Source: AP-15 sp963833745
GTDB lineage: Bacteria; Pseudomonadota; Alphaproteobacteria; ATCC43930; CGMCC-115725
Assembly (NCBI GenBank): GCA_963833745.1
Contig: CAWHZD010000007.1
Coordinates: forward strand, 1 to 64,000
Direction of reading: 5' to 3'
Length of the DNA: 64,000 nt
The stretch's first letter is position 1. Each line of letters begins with the position of its first letter. The translations under genes were made by a program, and so were the position numbers. Under the pieces are notes generated by a model, which ran no database searches, was not told the origin of the DNA, and saw only the letters and a list, made by a program, of their open reading frames with translations. This document shows, in pieces, positions 1-8,221 of this stretch.

Positions 1-537
1 AGCTTCCAGTTCCAATCGGTGCTGTAGCGCGCCCGGCTCGTCACATTGCCCGTCGCGAACCAGGCGGGGACTGCGCCTGGTCGGATTGGCGCGGCTTCCG
101 CCTCGTCGGACGATGCGGCCGGCTTTGACGGATCGACAAAGATCAGCCCGTCCTGGACGCATACGGGATGGCTTGCGAGCCGCAGCCGCGCCGGGTCGAT
201 CCCAACTCCAGAGGTCCGGCTCGACGAGCCGGCCGTCGGCCGCGAATTCCCATCCATGATAGGGGCAGATCAGGCGGTCGGACGGGCCTTCTTCAGCTTC
301 GCATACCGGATAGCCGGCATGGATGCAGACATTGCGCAAGGCGCGCAGGCGGCCCTCGGCATCGCGGGTCAGCAAAATCGAGCGGGTGGCGGCGTCAAAG
401 CGGACATAGCGGCCGCGTTCTTCAATACGCGATTGATGATCGACGGCGACCCATGGCCGCATAAACAGTCGCTCGCGCTCGGCGGCAAACACGTCGGCAC
501 CATTCAGCAACTGCGGATCGGGCGACGATCGCGCCAT
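1..537 (-). CDS. Rieske-type ring-hydroxylating oxygenase, large-subunit-like (5' part, frameshifted)
   Basis: The gene runs off the left edge, so only the N-terminal part is present. From an ATG at 537 (start MARSSPDPQLL) the frame encodes a Rieske [2Fe-2S] domain: CIHAGYPV followed about 20 residues later by CPYHGWEF, the C-x-H and C-x2-H ligand pairs. Reading then stays sensible only after a one-base shift at roughly 200-220, where the downstream frame gives RLRLASHPVCVQDGLIFVDP, typical of the end of a Rieske domain, and later YSTDWNWK, which resembles the lead-in to the catalytic domain. The mononuclear iron site would lie outside the window. A role as an oxygenase subunit is inferred from the Rieske domain; the substrate cannot be told. 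An ATG at 586 is in another frame and is less likely to be the start. Confidence 0.6.
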   Translation of the reverse strand, partial: MARSSPDPQLLNGADVFAAERERLFMRPWVAVDHQSRIEERGRYVRFDAATRSILLTRDAEGRLRALRNVCIHAGYPVCEAEEGPSDRLICPYHGWEFAADGRLVEPDLWSWDRPGAAAARKPSRMRPGRADLCRSVKAGRIVRRGGSRANPTRRSPRLVRDGQCDEPGALQHRLELEA

Positions 538-683
538 TTCCGCCGAGCTGGTCTCCAATTGCCGCGACGCTGTCGGGAAGGTCCATTTTGAGGTTCGCTG
601 ATTATCTGTTTGATAGCGCCGGCAGACTGGACCCGAGGCGGCGATGAGGTCAAAAGGTTTGTGTCCGGTGTGCCGCGATCGCC

Positions 684-968
684 TCAACGGCTTTGCGGCA
701 ATGCCCTCGGCGCCGTTTGCGCCCCGCGGGCGACCTCGGCCTGGGTCGCCGCCAGTTCGCGCGCGAGCGCCTTGTTCTGCCGCTGGCAGGCGCGCAGTTG
801 ACGGCGCCGATGGCGCCCTTTGATCCAGGCGAGTGCGGCCCCGGCGGCGAAACCGAAGAACAAGGCGACCAACACCACCAGATAAAGCGGCGTCTGCGCC
901 AGAAACGGCAGCGGCCACAGGCCGAGCGACACCATCTCGCGATTGGAGGCGGCAAACAGGCTCACCAC
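684..968 (-). CDS. LapA-domain (DUF1049) inner-membrane protein
   Basis: Small membrane protein resembling LapA, which in E. coli works with LapB in regulating lipopolysaccharide synthesis. The pattern SNREMVSLGLWPLP, then a hydrophobic segment (LYLVVLVALFFGFAAG), then a basic, coiled-coil-like tail is characteristic. It lies directly downstream of ihfB, the usual alphaproteobacterial order. The start is uncertain. The coordinates use a GTG at 968, but codons upstream in the same frame (RRVYWAGVIIIAAVV) encode the first membrane helix that the family normally has, and no ATG, GTG or TTG precedes it in frame before the ihfB gene. Either a rare start codon or a small sequence error is likely. 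Confidence 0.7.
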   Translation of the reverse strand: MVSLFAASNREMVSLGLWPLPFLAQTPLYLVVLVALFFGFAAGAALAWIKGRHRRRQLRACQRQNKALARELAATQAEVARGAQTAPRALPQSR

Positions 969-1042
969 AGCTGCAATGATGATGACGCCTGCCCAGTAGA
1001 CTCGGCGCGCACGCGACCGGTTCCGCCCGTGACGGCGGTCGC

Positions 1043-1330
1043 TTACAGCGCGTCCTGGTTCAAACGGTCGCGCAGCTGCTTTCCGGTCTTGAAGAACGGA
1101 ATATGCTTTTCGGCGACGCGCACGCTGTCGCCGGTCCTGGGATTGCGACCGACGCGGGCATCGCGCCGTTTGACCGAAAACGCCCCAAACCCGCGCAGCT
1201 CGACCCGATCGCCACGCGCCAACGCCGCTGCGATCTCCTCGAAGATCGCCGTGACGATGACCTTGACATCGCGCTGGTACAGATGCGGATTAGTCTCCGA
1301 CAGCTTTTGCACGAGCTCCGATTTGGTCAT
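1043..1330 (-). CDS. ihfB: Integration host factor subunit beta
   Basis: A 95-residue HU/IHF-family DNA-bending protein that pairs with IHF alpha to bend DNA at specific sites in transcription, recombination and replication. The start MTKSELVQKL at 1330 is chosen by family alignment; the frame is open 15 codons further upstream but that extension is not conserved. Hallmarks are GDRVELRGFGAFSVK in the beta-arm region, then GRNPRTGDSVRV and a C-terminal helix with PFFKTGKQLRDRLN. It follows rpsA on the same strand with about 160 bases between, as in many Alphaproteobacteria, and precedes the lapA-like gene. HU rather than IHF beta is possible, but the rpsA-ihfB neighbourhood favours IHF beta. 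Confidence 0.9.
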   Translation of the reverse strand: MTKSELVQKLSETNPHLYQRDVKVIVTAIFEEIAAALARGDRVELRGFGAFSVKRRDARVGRNPRTGDSVRVAEKHIPFFKTGKQLRDRLNQDAL

Positions 1331-1490
1331 CGCTAACGCCGCCCCACGCTTAAGACAAGTCGGCGAGCGTGCCAAAGCGCGGGCCGCCGGTCAAGGCTAA
1401 GTGCCTCGCCTGTCGACCATTCCCGGTTAGTTGACGGTCCAAGTCCCGCCTGACCCTCCCGCAACTGCGGAAAGGCCGGATTTGCCGGTG

Positions 1491-3233
1491 TCAGGTTTTG
1501 TCTTCGGTCTCGCTCTGCCGCTCGGCGTCCTGGCGGCGGGCGCGATTGATCGCCGCGCCGAGAATGTCGCCGAGGCTGGCGCCCGAATTGGACCAGCCGA
1601 ATTCAGCCATCGCCCGCTTTTCCTCGTCAACTTCGCGAGCCTTGATCGACAGGGTCACCTTGCGCGTGGCGCGATCGATCGTGGTGATTTTGGCATCGAC
1701 CTTCTCACCGACGGCAAAGCGGTCAGGGCGCTGCTCGCTGCGGTCGCGCGACAGCTCGGATTTGCGGATGAAGACAAACAGGCCGTCGCCGACCGTGAGC
1801 TCGACGCCGCCTTCGGTAATGCCGGCGACCGTGCCGGTAACGACCTCGCCCTTGCGCAGTTTGGTCATCCCGGCCTCAAACGGGTCGGCTTCGAGCTGCT
1901 TGATGCCGAGGCTGATGCGCTCCTTCTCGACATCGACGTCGAGCACCTTCACGCGGACTACTCCGCCTTTGTGGTAGTTGTCGAGCGCGTCTTCGCCCGG
2001 GCGGTTCCAGTCGATGTCGGACAGGTGGACCATGCCGTCGATCTCGCCGGGCAGGCCGATGAACAGCCCGAACTCGGTGGTGTTGCGGATTTCACCTTCG
2101 AGTTCGCTGCCGATCGGGTGTTCTTCGGCAAAGCGTCCCACGGATTGGCCAGGGTCTGTTTGAGGCCGAGGCTGATACGCCGCTTTTGCGGGTCGACATC
2201 GAGCACCATGACCTCGACCTCCTGGCTGGTCGAGACGATCTTGCCGGGGTGCACGTTCTTCTTGGTCCAGCTCATTTCGGAGACGTGCACCAGCCCCTCG
2301 ACCCCCGGCTCCAGTTCGACAAAGGCGCCGTAGTCGGTGATGTTGGTGACACGGCCGTGGAACTTGGCGCCGGCCGGGTATTTCAACTCGACGCCTTCCC
2401 ACGGGTCGGCTTCGAGCTGCTTCATGCCGAGCGAAATGCGCTGGGTCTCGGGGTTGAAGCGGATGACCTGAACCTTGACGTTCTGCCCGATATTGAGCGC
2501 TTCGGACGGGTGGTTGATGCGCCGCCAGGCGATGTCGGTGACGTGCAACAGCCCGTCAACCCCGCCCAAATCGACAAACGCACCGTAATCGGTGATGTTT
2601 TTGACAACGCCGTTGAGGATCTGGCCTTCCTTGAGGCTCGCGACCAGTTCCGAGCGCTGCTCGGCACGGCTCTCTTCGAGCACGGCGCGGCGCGACACGA
2701 CGATATTACCGCGGGAGCTGGTCCATCTTCAGAATTTGAAACGGCTGCTGCGATCCCAGCAACGGGGTGATGTCGCGCACCGGGCGGATGGCGACTTGAC
2801 TGCCCGGAAAAAACGCGACGGCGCCGCTCAGATCGACCGTGAAGCCGCCCTTGACCCGGCCGAAGATCACCCCGGTCACCCGCTCATTCGCTTGAAAGCT
2901 CTTTTCGAGCTGGGTCCAGGCCTCCTCGCGCCGCGCCTTCTCGCGCGACAGCTGGGCCTCGCCGTTCTTGTCTTCCATGCGCTCGAGGAAGACCTCAACG
3001 GTGTCGCCGATGTGGAGGGTGGGATCGCCGTCCCCGGCGGCGAATTCCTTCAGCGGGACGCGGCCTTCGGATTTGAGGCCGACGTCGATCAGCACGATGT
3101 CGTTCTCGACGGCGATGACCCGGCCCTTGACGACCGTGCCTTCGAGACCGTTGACCATGCCCAAGGATTCATCAAGAAGCGCGGCGAAACTTTCCCTCGC
3201 AGGCGCCTCCGCGGTTTGCGTTGCCAATGCCAT
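1491..3233 (-). CDS. rpsA: 30S ribosomal protein S1 (two frame breaks)
   Basis: Ribosomal protein S1 binds mRNA on the 30S subunit through repeated S1 (OB-fold) domains. The start MALATQTAEAPARESF at 3233 opens the first domain. The frame breaks at about 2720, where FQILKMDQLPR hits a stop and SRRAVLEESRAEQR continues in the next frame. It breaks again at about 2135, where LANPWDAL passes to AEEHPIGSELEGEI. After correction I see six S1 repeats (for example NITDYGAFVDLGGVDGLLHV and NITDYGAFVELEPGVEGLVH) and a total of about 580 residues, the normal family length. Each break is a single base. Since S1 is essential, sequencing or assembly error is more likely than a broken gene. It lies between cmk and ihfB. 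Confidence 0.95.
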
Positions 3234-3400
3234 TCCTTCTCCTCGACCCCGGATCCATCATCCGGCTCCGCCGGGATCGGCGCGGAGCACGCAGCCGCCG
3301 GAAATTCGGGCGCAGCCGCATCGACCCCGCCCTGCGGTTCCAAGGGTCGCCGGCCGCCGGCGGCTCGTCCAGAGACTTTACACGAGTTTCGCGCGCGGCG

Positions 3401-4057
3401 TCAGCGCGAAAGGGCAAGCGCCCGCGCGACGATTTCCGACACCCGCGCGAACACCGCATCAGCGTCGAGCGACGTCGTATCGATTATTACGGCATCGGGC
3501 GCCGCGGTCAGCGGAGCGACCCGGCGCCCAGCATCGCGCGCGTCGCGTTCCCTCAATTCCTGCAGGACATCTTCGTATATAGCCGGCACGCCGTCCGCCC
3601 GCAACTCGTCAAGCCGGCGGCGGGCGCGGATTTCGGCCGCGGCGGTGACAAACAGCTTGATGTCGGCTTGCGGTGACACGACCGATCCGATGTCGCGTCC
3701 GTCGAGCACGGCGCCTTGCGCCCCGTTGGGCGGGTGCGCCGCAAACTCGCGCTGGAATTCGAGCAATGCGCGACGCACGGCGGGCTTGGCGGCAACGACC
3801 GAGGACGCCCGGGCGACGTTTTCGTCGCGCAATCGCGGGTTCGCCAGCAGTTCGGCATCGAGGCGGCGGGCCGCAGCCTCGGCAGCGGCCGGGTCGGCCG
3901 GATCGCCGCCGCTGTCGAGCACGGCCAGCGCCGTCGCCCGATACAACAGGCCGGTATCGAGGTGGGCGAAGCCGAAATGCTTGGCGAGGCATCGCGCCAA
4001 GGTGCCCTTGCCCGCCGCCGCCGGTCCGTCGATCGCGATGACAAAGGTTTGCCGCAA
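3401..4057 (-). CDS. cmk: Cytidylate kinase
   Basis: Phosphorylates CMP and dCMP using ATP, in the cytoplasm. The 218-residue frame is intact. It opens with MRQTFVIAIDGPAAAGKGT, the nucleotide-binding P-loop (GPAAAGKGT), followed by HLDTGLLYRA, which is the CMP-binding region of the family. LDGRDIGSVV is the conserved block before the lid, and the basic ARRRLDELRADG segment fits the lid. Its start abuts the stop codon of the upstream DUF2182 gene and rpsA follows about 170 bases downstream, so co-transcription with rpsA is likely. Confidence 0.95.
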   Translation of the reverse strand: MRQTFVIAIDGPAAAGKGTLARCLAKHFGFAHLDTGLLYRATALAVLDSGGDPADPAAAEAAARRLDAELLANPRLRDENVARASSVVAAKPAVRRALLEFQREFAAHPPNGAQGAVLDGRDIGSVVSPQADIKLFVTAAAEIRARRRLDELRADGVPAIYEDVLQELRERDARDAGRRVAPLTAAPDAVIIDTTSLDADAVFARVSEIVARALALSR

Positions 4058-4951
4058 CTAATGCCCCGCCGGCGCGCCGGCGCCGCCCGGCATGTCCATC
4101 GGCACTGCCATCCGGGCAGCCGGCCGTCTGTTTTCGGCGTGGCCATTCCCGGCATCGCCATCGCCGCGCCGGGTGCGGCAAAGGTCGGCAGCGCCTGCGG
4201 GGCCGCCACCACCACGCCGCCGTAGATCACCAGCGCGGCGGCGACGCCATAGACCGTCAGCCGCCCCCAGGCGAGCGCTTTTTCGGCGAAGATGATCAAT
4301 GTGAGCAAAATCATTGCCGCGAGGTTCATGATCCCGAGCGGGAACAGCACAACCATCAATAGCCAGCAGCAGCCAGCACAAGCCGCCGTGCCGCAGGCCC
4401 ATGCGCAATGCGCCCGCGGGCCCGCCGCGCCACGACGTCACGATAAAGCCGAACGGCGAGCGGCATTTTGACAGGCACACATTCTTGAGCGGCGTCAGCT
4501 GGTAGAGACCCGCCGCGATCAACAGCGCGCCGCCGATGCGGGCGGCCGCGGCGGCCGACAGTGCGGCGCGGGCGGCGACCGCTTCGGCCGCGAGCGCGCC
4601 GGCATAGGCCGCAACCCCCGCGGCCCCCCACACCACCATATAGCCTGCGACAAACAGCCAGGTCGAGACAAAGGCCTCGCCGCGGTCGCGCTTGGCGCCT
4701 TCGATCCGGTGAAAGGTCAGGACCATCGGCGCGGCGGAGGGAAACATCATCGCGACCATCATGATCGCCCAGACGCTTACAAAGGCGGGTGCGGGCAGGC
4801 CCATCGTCGGTGAGGCCATCGTCATGCTCATGCCCCGGCCGGCGCCGCTTTGCGCCAGGATCAGGGTCCAGCACGCCGCCGCCGCCGCCAACAGCAGGAA
4901 CAGTATCAGATTGCGCTGCGCCGATGGCAAGCCGAGCAACCCGCGGTCCAT
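4058..4951 (-). CDS. DUF2182 multi-pass membrane protein (frameshifted)
   Basis: Predicted inner-membrane protein with several hydrophobic helices, starting MDRGLLGLPSAQRN at 4951. Family hallmarks are MMVAMMFPSAAPMVL in the first half and, after a one-base correction near 4362, GLRHGGLC...CCWLLMVVLFPLGIMNL, the conserved GLRHG-CCW block. A second shift near 4110-4140 is needed to reach the stop at 4058; otherwise the frame runs deep into cmk. The corrected length is about 297 residues. DUF2182 proteins are commonly encoded beside DUF1326 proteins, as here, 31 bases apart. Metal handling has been suggested for such pairs and the methionine- and histidine-rich C-terminus (AMPGMA, AVPMDMPGG) would fit, but the function is not established. 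Confidence 0.75.
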   Translation of the reverse strand: MDRGLLGLPSAQRNLILFLLLAAAAACWTLILAQSGAGRGMSMTMASPTMGLPAPAFVSVWAIMMVAMMFPSAAPMVLTFHRIEGAKRDRGEAFVSTWLFVAGYMVVWGAAGVAAYAGALAAEAVAARAALSAAAAARIGGALLIAAGLYQLTPLKNVCLSKCRSPFGFIVTSWRGGPAGALRMGLRHGGLCWLLLAIDGCAVPARDHEPRGNDFAHIDHLRRKSARLGAADGLWRRRRAGDLRRRGGGGPAGAADLCRTRRGDGDAGNGHAENRRPAARMAVPMDMPGGAGAPAGH

Positions 4952-4982
4952 TTGCAGCCGTCCCGACCCGCTGGGGCGCCCG

Positions 4983-5600
4983 CTAATTCGACCAGCTGAT
5001 CGGTGCGTAATGGCCGTTCCGGCCGGAATTGTCCCAGCGCATGCCATGATCGGGAAAGGTGCTGCCATCCTGGCCGACCGCCAGCGCGAGCCGGTCCGGC
5101 GCCACCGGGTGGCCGAGCGCAGTCCAGATCTCGCCGCCCGGATGCAGGGTCGGGATCGGCTCCACCGCCATTTGCATGATGCCGGGGATTTCCGCCGATC
5201 GCATTTTTCCCTGGATCGTATAGCTGATCGGCGCTTTTTTGACACCGAGGTGGGTGGCGACCAGCGGCGCGAAAGCCGCCATCGGTCCACCCTCCCCACC
5301 GGTGAAAATGGCGCCCAGCGCCGCCGTCTGCTGATCGTCGGCGCGCTCGTCGATATAGGCCGCGACCGCCCAGTTGCCCTCCGCCATCGGGCCCGGCACA
5401 TGCGCCGCCAGCACGACATTGAGCCCGTCGAGCGCGAGGCCGCCGTAATTCCCGTTGTCGATATGAAAGACCAGGGCGACGTCGCATGCGCCGCGGCTCG
5501 GCGGCGAGGTCAGCGGCGCCGCCGTCGAGGCCAGGCACGGACATACCACGTCGCAGTTGCAATTTTCGAAGTAGTCGCTGGTGAGCTGCCATTTTGGCAT
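4983..5600 (-). CDS. DUF1326 domain protein
   Basis: Uncharacterised 205-residue family protein. The chosen start MPKWQLTSDYFENCNC at 5600 matches the usual N-terminus; the open frame extends 16 codons further without similarity. The cluster NCNCDVVCPC near residues 13-22 is the family signature and could bind a metal, although this is inference. The rest is a soluble fold with GIMQMAVEPIPTLHPGGE. It is followed at 31 bases by the DUF2182 membrane protein, its usual partner, and both lie between aroA and cmk, two genes that usually adjoin in related genomes. Confidence 0.8.
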   Translation of the reverse strand: MPKWQLTSDYFENCNCDVVCPCLASTAAPLTSPPSRGACDVALVFHIDNGNYGGLALDGLNVVLAAHVPGPMAEGNWAVAAYIDERADDQQTAALGAIFTGGEGGPMAAFAPLVATHLGVKKAPISYTIQGKMRSAEIPGIMQMAVEPIPTLHPGGEIWTALGHPVAPDRLALAVGQDGSTFPDHGMRWDNSGRNGHYAPISWSN

Positions 5601-5696
5601 GCCTGCCTCCATCGAGATGCTGTCGCGGCCGAGAAAGTGGGCCAACAAGGTTCCGGCGAGACCGCCGGCTGGTCGCCGATCCTTGTCGCGGCCGCG

Positions 5697-7051
5697 TCAC
5701 CCGGGAGCGGAGAATGCGGCGCCAAGCCTCCTCATTAGCGGCGCAAAGTCCGGGAAGCTGGTGGCGATCGGCGCGCCGTCGTCGATGCGTACGGGTCGGC
5801 GGGCAGCGAGGCCGAGCACCAGAAACGCCATCGCGATGCGGTGATCGAGCTGGGTGGCGATTATCGCGCCGCCTTCGGGCGGCCCGCCATTTCCTTCCAC
5901 GATCAGATGTCGCCGTCGAAATTGACGGTCACGCCGCAGCCAGCGAGCCCGGTGGCGATCGCCGCCAGCCGGTCGCTCTCCTTGACCCTCAGTTCGGCGA
6001 GCCCGCGCATGACCGTGCGGCCGCGCGCGCACGCCGCGGCGACGGCCAGGATCGGGTATTCGTCGATCATCTTGGGCGCGCGGTCGGCCGGAATGTCGGC
6101 GCCGGTCAAGGTCCCGGCCCGCACCCGCAGATCCGCGACCGGCTCGCCGCCCGCCTCGCGATCGTTCTCCAAGGCGATATCGGCGCCCATTTCGCGCAGG
6201 CAGTCGAGCAATCCGGCGCGCAGCGGATTGACGCCCACTCCCGCGATTGTGACCTCCGATCCCGGCACGATCAGCGCCGCGATCAGCGGAAAAGCGGCCG
6301 AGGAAACGTCGCCCGGCACCACGATCGGCGCCGCGGTCAGTTCCGGAAAACCTTCAACCGTGATGCGCAGACCGCCGCCCTCAGCAGGCTCGGTCCGTAC
6401 CGTTCCGCCAAAGTGACGCAGCATCCGCTCGGTGTGGTCGCGCGTCGCCTGCGGCTCGACGACCTCGTCGCGCCGGGCGTATTGAGGCCGGCGAGCAATA
6501 CCGCCGATTTGACCTGCGCCGAGGGCACCGGCAACCGGTATTCGATCGGGATCGGGCTTGTCGCCCCGGTCACCGCGAGCGGCAGGCGGGCCCCCTCGCG
6601 GGTCAGGAAATGCGCGCCGAAACGGCACAACGGCTCGGTCACGCGCCCCATTGGACGGCGCCGCAGCGAGGCGTCGCCGGTGACAAAAGCGGTCAGCGGA
6701 TGGGTGAAAGATGCCCAGCAGCAGCCGCGCCGAGGTCCCGGAATTACCGAGATCGAGCAGATTTTCGGGCTCTGCCAGCCCTCCGACCCCGACCCCGTCG
6801 ACCACCCATTTGCCGTCGCCGTCGGGCGCGGCATAGGCGCCGAGCGCATTCAGCGCCCCGGCGGTCGCGAGCACGTCCTCGCCTTCGAGCAGCCCGGTGA
6901 TCTCGGTCCGGCCGACCGCGAGCGCGCCCAGCATCAGCGCCCGGTGCGAGATCGACTTGTCTCCCGGCACTTGGATCGTGCCGGCGAGCGGTGCTGCCGG
7001 CCGCGTCGATTCCAACGGCGCGGGTTGGCGGAGCGAGGCAGAGTGAGCCAT
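5697..7051 (-). CDS. aroA: 3-phosphoshikimate 1-carboxyvinyltransferase (EPSP synthase; three frame breaks)
   Basis: Sixth step of the shikimate pathway: transfer of the enolpyruvyl group from PEP to shikimate-3-phosphate. The start MAHSASLRQPAPL at 7051 leads into GTIQVPGDKSISHRALMLG, the conserved N-terminal active-site segment, and LGNSGTSARLLLG. Reading requires one-base corrections at about 6715 (LLLGIF to LTAFVTGDASLRRRPMGRV), about 6465 (PGATRSS back to EPQATRDHTERM) and about 5903 (VTVNFDGD to the final segment). LRVKESDRL and the end segment LDHRIAMAFLVLGLAA are both typical AroA blocks. The corrected length is about 451 residues, normal for the family. As this is a core metabolic gene, the breaks are probably sequence errors. 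A divergent TIGR02300 gene lies upstream. Confidence 0.93.
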
Positions 7052-7217
7052 AGCCGAACACAACCTTGCGAATAGAGGGACGACGGTTGCGGCGGCCGCA
7101 CCAGCAGCCCATATCGGGAGGCCGGCGGCGCGCCGCCGCAGGGATTTGCTTTTGACAGGCTGGCGCCTCTGTGGCAATGGCGCGTCGATTGATCCCCGAG
7201 ACAGATGGAGTGAAGAG

Positions 7218-7586
7218 GTGGCGAAGCCCGAATGGGGCACCAAACGGATTTGTCCGAGCTGCGGCACCCGCTATTACGACCTGCTGCATAAGCCCGTGAT
7301 CTGCCCGAAATGCAGCACGCCCTTTGATCCTGAGGCGTTTTTGAAGTCGCGCCGGGCGCGGCCGGTGGCCCCGGTCGAGAAGGAAGTTGAACCGGTCGGC
7401 GGCGACGAGCTCGACACCGACGTCGAGACCGAGGAGGGCGACGCCGTCGTCGAGGAAGAGGAAGCTATCCCGCTGGAGGAGGCCGAAGAAGAAGACGAGG
7501 AGCTGCTGGAAGACGCCTCCGAACTCGGCGAGGACGAGGACGACATGGCCGAGGTCATCGAGAATGTCGAAGAGGACGAGCGCTGA
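7218..7586 (+). CDS. TIGR02300 family zinc-ribbon protein
   Basis: A 122-residue protein with an N-terminal zinc ribbon and a very acidic tail. GTG at 7218 is taken as the start because VAKPEWGTKRICPSCG matches the family N-terminus, which begins MAKPELGTKR; a short purine run (ATGGAG) lies just upstream. Two CxxC pairs, CPSC and CPKC, about 20 residues apart should bind zinc. The second half is almost continuous Glu and Asp. The family is conserved in Alphaproteobacteria and its function is unknown. It is divergent from aroA with 166 bases between starts, an arrangement widely kept in the group. Confidence 0.88.
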   Translation: MAKPEWGTKRICPSCGTRYYDLLHKPVICPKCSTPFDPEAFLKSRRARPVAPVEKEVEPVGGDELDTDVETEEGDAVVEEEEAIPLEEAEEEDEELLEDASELGEDEDDMAEVIENVEEDER

Positions 7587-7689
7587 CCCAGTGGCGGTGT
7601 TGCGGCTGCGTTTTTCGCTTGCCCGGGCGCGGTCGCCTTCCTAGTCTTTGCCGGCAGCCGGGAGTTCCACGACGAGCCTCCGGCGGCCT

Positions 7690-7765
<76 letters not shown>

Positions 7766-8221
7766 TCTTTCCAATAGGATACGGACCCATCCTCGGCGTC
7801 ACTAACACGCAGGGGTGGGTTGCGCGCGGCGGAAGGGCGGCGAGACCCAAATCCGCGAAATGACCGTCAATCGCCCTAACTCCTCGGCAAGGTGGTGATC
7901 CGGGTCGAATTTCGCCTACCGTGCCGTCGTCTTGTAGCCCGAGGAACGGCCGAGAAGGCCGGCGACTTCCCAGACCTTCCTGGCTAGACAAGGCGTTCCC
8001 CCGGGTTCCGGTCAGCCGAACACGACGTCCTGAAACAGCATCACGAAGAGCCCGAGCGTGAGGCCAGTCTTTGCCTCGTTCGCGCAGCCGTTCTGGTGTG
8101 TGCTTGGGATGATCTCATGCCCGACCGCCTTTTGTCGGGGCAACAGGCGCCGGTCATTTTCCGGATTGCCCGAGATTGCGAGGCCGATCACACTCGGTTC
8201 CATGCAAAGGAGACCACACCC
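7766..8221. other. Intergenic stretch, no gene seen
   Basis: About 450 bases between tRNA-Ala and the TPP-dependent enzyme. Short open frames on both strands show no family resemblance. An AAGGAG-type ribosome-binding sequence sits about 15 bases before the downstream ATG at 8222. I see no clear terminator hairpin after the tRNA. Confidence 0.5.

Noticed and set aside
46..591. 181-codon plus-strand open frame at the left end
   Set aside because: The minus strand carries a Rieske domain with C-x-H and C-x2-H motifs over the same bases; the plus frame shows no family pattern and is a GC-rich shadow.
2100..2740. Programmed frameshifting in rpsA
   Set aside because: No slippery heptamer or conserved recoding signal is apparent, both shifts are in ordinary coding sequence, and similar breaks occur throughout unrelated genes, so sequence error is simpler.
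4058..5419. 453-codon minus frame covering DUF2182 and half of DUF1326
   Set aside because: Only the part from 4951 reads as DUF2182; the rest is antiphase to the DUF1326 gene and Arg-rich.
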